A DNA stretch of 9,636 bases from Pseudomonadota bacterium (GTDB taxonomy: Bacteria; Pseudomonadota; Alphaproteobacteria; Sphingomonadales; Sphingomonadaceae), in contig JAEZCS010000096.1 of the NCBI GenBank assembly GCA_023433445.1, positions 1 through 9,636 of the forward strand. Reading direction: 5' to 3'. The position numbers and the translations under genes were made by a program. Below the pieces are notes generated by a model. That model ran no database searches. It was not told where the DNA came from and worked only from the letters and a program-made list of their open reading frames with translations. Shown piece by piece: positions 7,172 to 9,636 of the stretch. Each line of letters starts with the position of its first letter. Position 1 is the stretch's first letter.

Positions 7172-7396
7172 TTACTTCTTCAGCGTCAGGCCGCCAAAGC
7201 GCTTGTTGAAGCGCGCCACCTGGCCGCCCTGCTCCAGCTGACGCTGGCCACCGGTCCACGCCGGGTGCGACTTGGGATCGATGTCGAGCGCCATCGTGTC
7301 GCCTTCCTTGCCCCAGGTCGAACGGGTGCGGAAAGTCGTGCCGTCGGTCATCTGGACGGTGATGAAGTGGTAATCGGGGTGGGTATCGGCCTTCAT
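7172..7396 (-). CDS. rpmE: 50S ribosomal protein L31, cysteine-free form
   Basis: L31 sits in the central protuberance of the large subunit and helps bridge it to the 30S head. The protein is 74 residues and starts KADTHPDYHFI, with the family signatures STWGKEGDT at 26-34, SHPAWTGG at 43-50 and a FNKRFGGL C-terminus at 63-70. It has no cysteine at all, so it lacks the four-cysteine zinc site of the zinc-binding form and should not depend on zinc. GGAG lies 7 bases before the ATG. A hairpin stands just upstream of that site, and a strong terminator follows the gene. It is probably transcribed on its own, given the 209-base gap after fabZ, though no fabZ terminator is obvious, so read-through is possible. 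Confidence 0.96.
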   Translation of the reverse strand: MKADTHPDYHFITVQMTDGTTFRTRSTWGKEGDTMALDIDPKSHPAWTGGQRQLEQGGQVARFNKRFGGLTLKK

Positions 7397-7414
7397 GGGT
7401 CTGCTCCGTCAATG

Positions 7415-7433
7415 GGCCGGTTTCCGACCGGCC
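7415..7433 (-). promoter_or_regulatory. Hairpin in the rpmE leader
   Basis: GGCCGGT at 7415-7421 pairs with ACCGGCC at 7427-7433, a 7-base-pair stem with a 5-base loop (CGGAA on the minus strand). In rpmE mRNA it ends 7 bases before the Shine-Dalgarno GGAG (7407-7404). There is no T-run, so it is not a terminator. Its position suits translational control of a ribosomal protein, such as autoregulation, but that is inference. Confidence 0.45.
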
Positions 7434-7466
7434 ATGGATGCGAATTCTTGCGAAGGCGCGCGGTTA

Positions 7467-7482
7467 CATGGGATTTCCCATG
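7467..7482. promoter_or_regulatory. 16-base palindrome upstream of rpmE, possible operator
   Basis: CATGGGATTTCCCATG has two perfect 7-base arms around TT, about 70 bases before the rpmE start in the 209-base gap after fabZ. On the minus strand it falls in the 17-base space between TTGCGT (a fair -35) and TAACCG (a poor -10). It could be a repressor site or a chance palindrome. It does not resemble the Zur box consensus I know. Confidence 0.3.
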
Positions 7483-7605
7483 AACGCAAGCCTTCTCTCG
7501 GATAGAGCCAGCACCCGTGCGCAACGAGCATGGTCGAGATGTGACGACTGCCTTCTACGACCTCGCTCGAAGCGAATGGCGGTGGAAAATCGGGCTGGGC
7601 TTCTA

Positions 7606-8088
7606 TCAATCCTCTGGCGGATCGGCGATCATCGCGACGAAGTTCGCCTCCGCGCACAGCTTGCCGTCCACCGATGCCTTGCCGACGAACTTGCAGACGC
7701 GGCCCCTGATCTGGAGCAGTTCGACATGCAGGTCCAGCAAGCAGCCCGGCTCCACCGGGTTGCGGAACTTGGCCCCGTCAATGCTCATGAAATAGACCAG
7801 CTTGCCCGAGCCGCGCAGGTCGAGCGTCTCGACCGTCAGCACGCCTGCTGCCTGCGCCATCGCTTCAACGATCAACACGCCCGGCATGATCGGGCGACCA
7901 GGGAAATGTCCCTGGAAGAATGATTCGTTGATCGAGACGGCCTTGACCGCGTGGATCTTCTCGTTCGGAACGAGATTGGCCACGCGATCGACGAGCAGCA
8001 TCGGATAGCGGTGCGGCAGCGCCGCCATGATGCCACGAATATCAATGGCACCCATGGCGGCTGATGCCGCTTCAACTTCACCCGTCAT
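7606..8088 (-). CDS. fabZ: 3-hydroxyacyl-ACP dehydratase FabZ
   Basis: Removes water from 3-hydroxyacyl-ACP in fatty acid elongation, in the cytoplasm; its substrate pool is shared with lipid A synthesis. The protein is 160 residues with a hot-dog fold: LPHRYPMLLVDRV at 24-36, then the active-site segment FFQGHFPGRPIMPG at 57-70 with catalytic H61, and VLIVEAMAQAAG with catalytic E75. The FKNP-like segment KFRNPVEPG is at 107-115. About 6 residues are added at the N-terminus relative to E. coli FabZ. A second ATG at 8055 would still leave the fold intact, so the start is not certain; I keep 8088, which follows the skp stop by 9 bases. It ends in tandem stops (TGA TAG). It belongs to the bamA-skp-fabZ run. 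Confidence 0.97.
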   Translation of the reverse strand: MTGEVEAASAAMGAIDIRGIMAALPHRYPMLLVDRVANLVPNEKIHAVKAVSINESFFQGHFPGRPIMPGVLIVEAMAQAAGVLTVETLDLRGSGKLVYFMSIDGAKFRNPVEPGCLLDLHVELLQIRGRVCKFVGKASVDGKLCAEANFVAMIADPPED

Positions 8089-8097
8089 CGGCTGAAA

Positions 8098-8760
8098 TCA
8101 GCGCGAGGTCGGCTGCTGCGACGGGTTGGCGGGAGCCGCAGCGGCAGGCGTCGGTGCCTGCCCACGCGCGCCGCCCGGCTGCCAGCCCGCAGGCGGCGTG
8201 ATGCTGACGCTCGGCACCAGCGCGTTAAGCTCAGTCACCACCTGCTGCGTGACATCCACGGTCGGCTGGTAGGAGACGGTAGCGTCGGGCGTGAGGATCA
8301 GGTCCACCTTCGCCTTGGTCATCGCCGCCTTGAGCGCGTCCGACAGCTTTGCCGAAATCTGCTCTTCGACATAAGCATTGGCGAGCGCGATCGGCTGACC
8401 CAAACGCTGCAGTTCGGCCTGACCGTTCTGACCAGCCTTCTGATAGGCCTCATACTGGGTCTGGATAGCAGGCGTGGGCTTGTCGCCCGCAGCCTTCATC
8501 GCGGCTTCAAGCGCAGAGCCCTTCGCCCTCAGGTCAGCGTCGATCGCATTCTTGCGCGCCGTGAAGCTGTCGATCTGCGCCTTGTACGTCGTCTGAATCT
8601 GCGTGCGCGCGGTGGTATATGCCGAGCTGCTGGCGACGGCACGCTGCAGGTCTGCAACGGCGATACCGGTCTTCGATTGAGCTGCGGCAGGCACGCTGGT
8701 CAGCGCGATGGCAGTCATGGGCGCAAGAGCAAGCGCCGCGGCCTTGAGCATCTTATTCAT
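8098..8760 (-). CDS. skp: Periplasmic outer-membrane protein chaperone, OmpH/Skp family
   Basis: Skp-type trimeric chaperones bind unfolded outer-membrane proteins as they leave the Sec channel and deliver them to BamA. The protein is 220 residues. Residues 1 to about 27 are a signal peptide (MNKMLK, hydrophobic core, cleavage near PAAA-QS). GIAVADLQRAV at 32-42 is the typical first strand, and residues of about 45-150 form long charged and alanine-rich helices, the tentacles of the family. LILTPDATVSYQPTVDVTQQV at about 153-173 closes the body domain. The tail from about 188 is rich in Pro, Ala and Gln and has no counterpart in the 161-residue E. coli Skp. The ATG overlaps the bamA stop by one base (TAATG), with AGGGA about 10 bases upstream, so translation is coupled to bamA. 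Confidence 0.92.
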   Translation of the reverse strand: MNKMLKAAALALAPMTAIALTSVPAAAQSKTGIAVADLQRAVASSSAYTTARTQIQTTYKAQIDSFTARKNAIDADLRAKGSALEAAMKAAGDKPTPAIQTQYEAYQKAGQNGQAELQRLGQPIALANAYVEEQISAKLSDALKAAMTKAKVDLILTPDATVSYQPTVDVTQQVVTELNALVPSVSITPPAGWQPGGARGQAPTPAAAAPANPSQQPTSR

Positions 8761-9636
8761 TAGAATTGAGTCCCTACGTTGAAGCTGATGAGCTGAGTGT
8801 CGTCCTCTGGTTCCTTGAGCAGGGCCTTGGCGATGTCGATACGGAACGGCCCGAACGGCGTGTTCCAGTTGACGCCAAAGCCCACGGAAACACGCGGCTT
8901 GAGCGAGTCGCCGAGATACTGTTCCTCAAAACAGGTGCCGCTGAGGTGCTGGCCACCAGTCGGACAAATTGGAGCTTGCGGCGTCCCGTCAGCTCGAACT
9001 GTGGTCGCAGTTGTTCCGCTGGTAACAGAGCAGAAACCCGCAAATGGCGTAGTGACTGGATCGCGCAGTCCGGCAACCGCTCCCGCGTCTACAAAGATTG
9101 AAGGACGCAGCCCCATTTCACGAGCACCAGAGCCCAGTGGAATTTCCACTTCCGCACGAGTGAGATAATAAACCCTACCGCCAAGCGCATCATCTCGCCG
9201 GTTATTATTATTGTCTGCAAGCACACCTGTGATCACGCCAGTCGTCGTGTCCGTAGTGGTCGAGAAATACCGCCGGACAACGCGCGGCCCAACACCGCGA
9301 ATGTCGAACCCGCGCATTTGCGGGTTGCCGAGGAAGAAGCGGTCGGTCAGGCGCACCTTGTCCACGACCGTGTCGGTAGCGTCCCGCCGCTCCCCTTCGA
9401 GCGAATGGATATAGCCGCCCTCAGCCGAAACCGAGAAGATAAAGCCCCCACCGAGCGGCCAGAATTTGGATCCATTCAGACGCGTGCGGACATATCTCAC
9501 GCTGCCGCCCAGGCCGGCGAAATCCTGGCTGAGCACCATATTCTGGCCGCGCGTCGGGCGAATACGATTGTCGCGATTGTCGAAGATCAGCGAATAGCCG
9601 AGCGACGAGGTTGTACGTTTGCCGATGGCATCGCAG
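8760..9636 (-). CDS. bamA: Outer membrane assembly factor BamA, C-terminal barrel (5' end outside window)
   Basis: BamA is the core of the complex that folds and inserts beta-barrel proteins into the outer membrane. The last 291 residues are visible, all barrel; the POTRA domains and start lie beyond the right edge. The fragment begins at CDAIGK and continues SLGYSLIFDNRDNR and PTRGQN, a conserved barrel segment. The loop 6 motif is MRGF (9306-9317), matching the V/MRGF signature with its barrel-facing arginine. The protein ends in NVGTQF, a terminal-Phe beta-signal. Loop 6 beyond MRGF contains four Asn in a row (9201-9212), and the long loop 7 (about 8906-9062) holds three cysteines. The order bamA-skp-fabZ matches the E. 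coli cluster without lpxD. The identity is secure. Confidence 0.97.
   Translation of the reverse strand, partial: CDAIGKRTTSSLGYSLIFDNRDNRIRPTRGQNMVLSQDFAGLGGSVRYVRTRLNGSKFWPLGGGFIFSVSAEGGYIHSLEGERRDATDTVVDKVRLTDRFFLGNPQMRGFDIRGVGPRVVRRYFSTTTDTTTGVITGVLADNNNNRRDDALGGRVYYLTRAEVEIPLGSGAREMGLRPSIFVDAGAVAGLRDPVTTPFAGFCSVTSGTTATTVRADGTPQAPICPTGGQHLSGTCFEEQYLGDSLKPRVSVGFGVNWNTPFGPFRIDIAKALLKEPEDDTQLISFNVGTQF

Noticed and set aside
7113..7412. Alternative 99-codon frame across rpmE
   Set aside because: Different frame from L31, running through the rpmE terminator; the L31 frame matches its family over its full length.
7563..7575. Terminator for fabZ (TCGCT/AGCGA hairpin)
   Set aside because: Only a 5-base-pair stem with a 3-base loop and no T-run; too weak to call.

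Overview
This is an ordinary chromosomal stretch from an alphaproteobacterium, most likely a sphingomonad (Sphingobium/Sphingomonas-like). The clues are high GC content, the style of the BamA C-terminal barrel, a cysteine-free L31 starting with KADTHPDYH, a long alanine/proline-rich Skp, and the order bamA-skp-fabZ-rpmE. This assignment rests on recognition by eye, not on a search. Coding density is high, no stretch over 300 bases lacks a gene, and I see no tRNA, rRNA, CRISPR array, insertion sequence or phage gene.

Region 1 (1-5225, minus strand) reads from high to low coordinates: a 62-residue single-pass membrane protein, a 603-residue secreted helical protein of unknown function, the tyrosine recombinase XerD, the acetyl-CoA carboxylase alpha subunit AccA, and a secreted M48 zinc metalloprotease that starts with GTG and runs off the left edge. 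The gaps are 4, 4, 11 and 76 bases, so at least the first four genes look like one transcript.

Region 2 (5226-6956, plus strand) is a divergent intergenic region followed by aroK and aroB, which overlap by 10 bases. They catalyse two steps of the shikimate pathway: AroB makes 3-dehydroquinate and AroK phosphorylates shikimate.

Region 3 (6957-7171) separates the convergent aroB and rpmE. It holds an inverted pair of REP-like palindromes and a strong intrinsic terminator belonging to rpmE.

Region 4 (7172-9636, minus strand) reads from the right edge: the BamA C-terminal barrel (5' end outside the window), the periplasmic chaperone Skp/OmpH, FabZ, and after a 209-base gap the ribosomal protein gene rpmE. 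The first three genes are tightly packed and serve outer-membrane construction: BamA inserts barrels, Skp carries them, and FabZ supplies acyl chains. lpxD, which lies between skp and fabZ in E. coli, is absent here. The rpmE upstream region holds a hairpin just before the ribosome binding site and a perfect-arm palindrome further up, both possible control elements.

I do not see a new defence, mobile or biosynthetic system. The most open items are the unassigned 62- and 603-residue envelope protein pair, the REP-like doublet, the rpmE leader, and the cysteine-containing surface loop of BamA.
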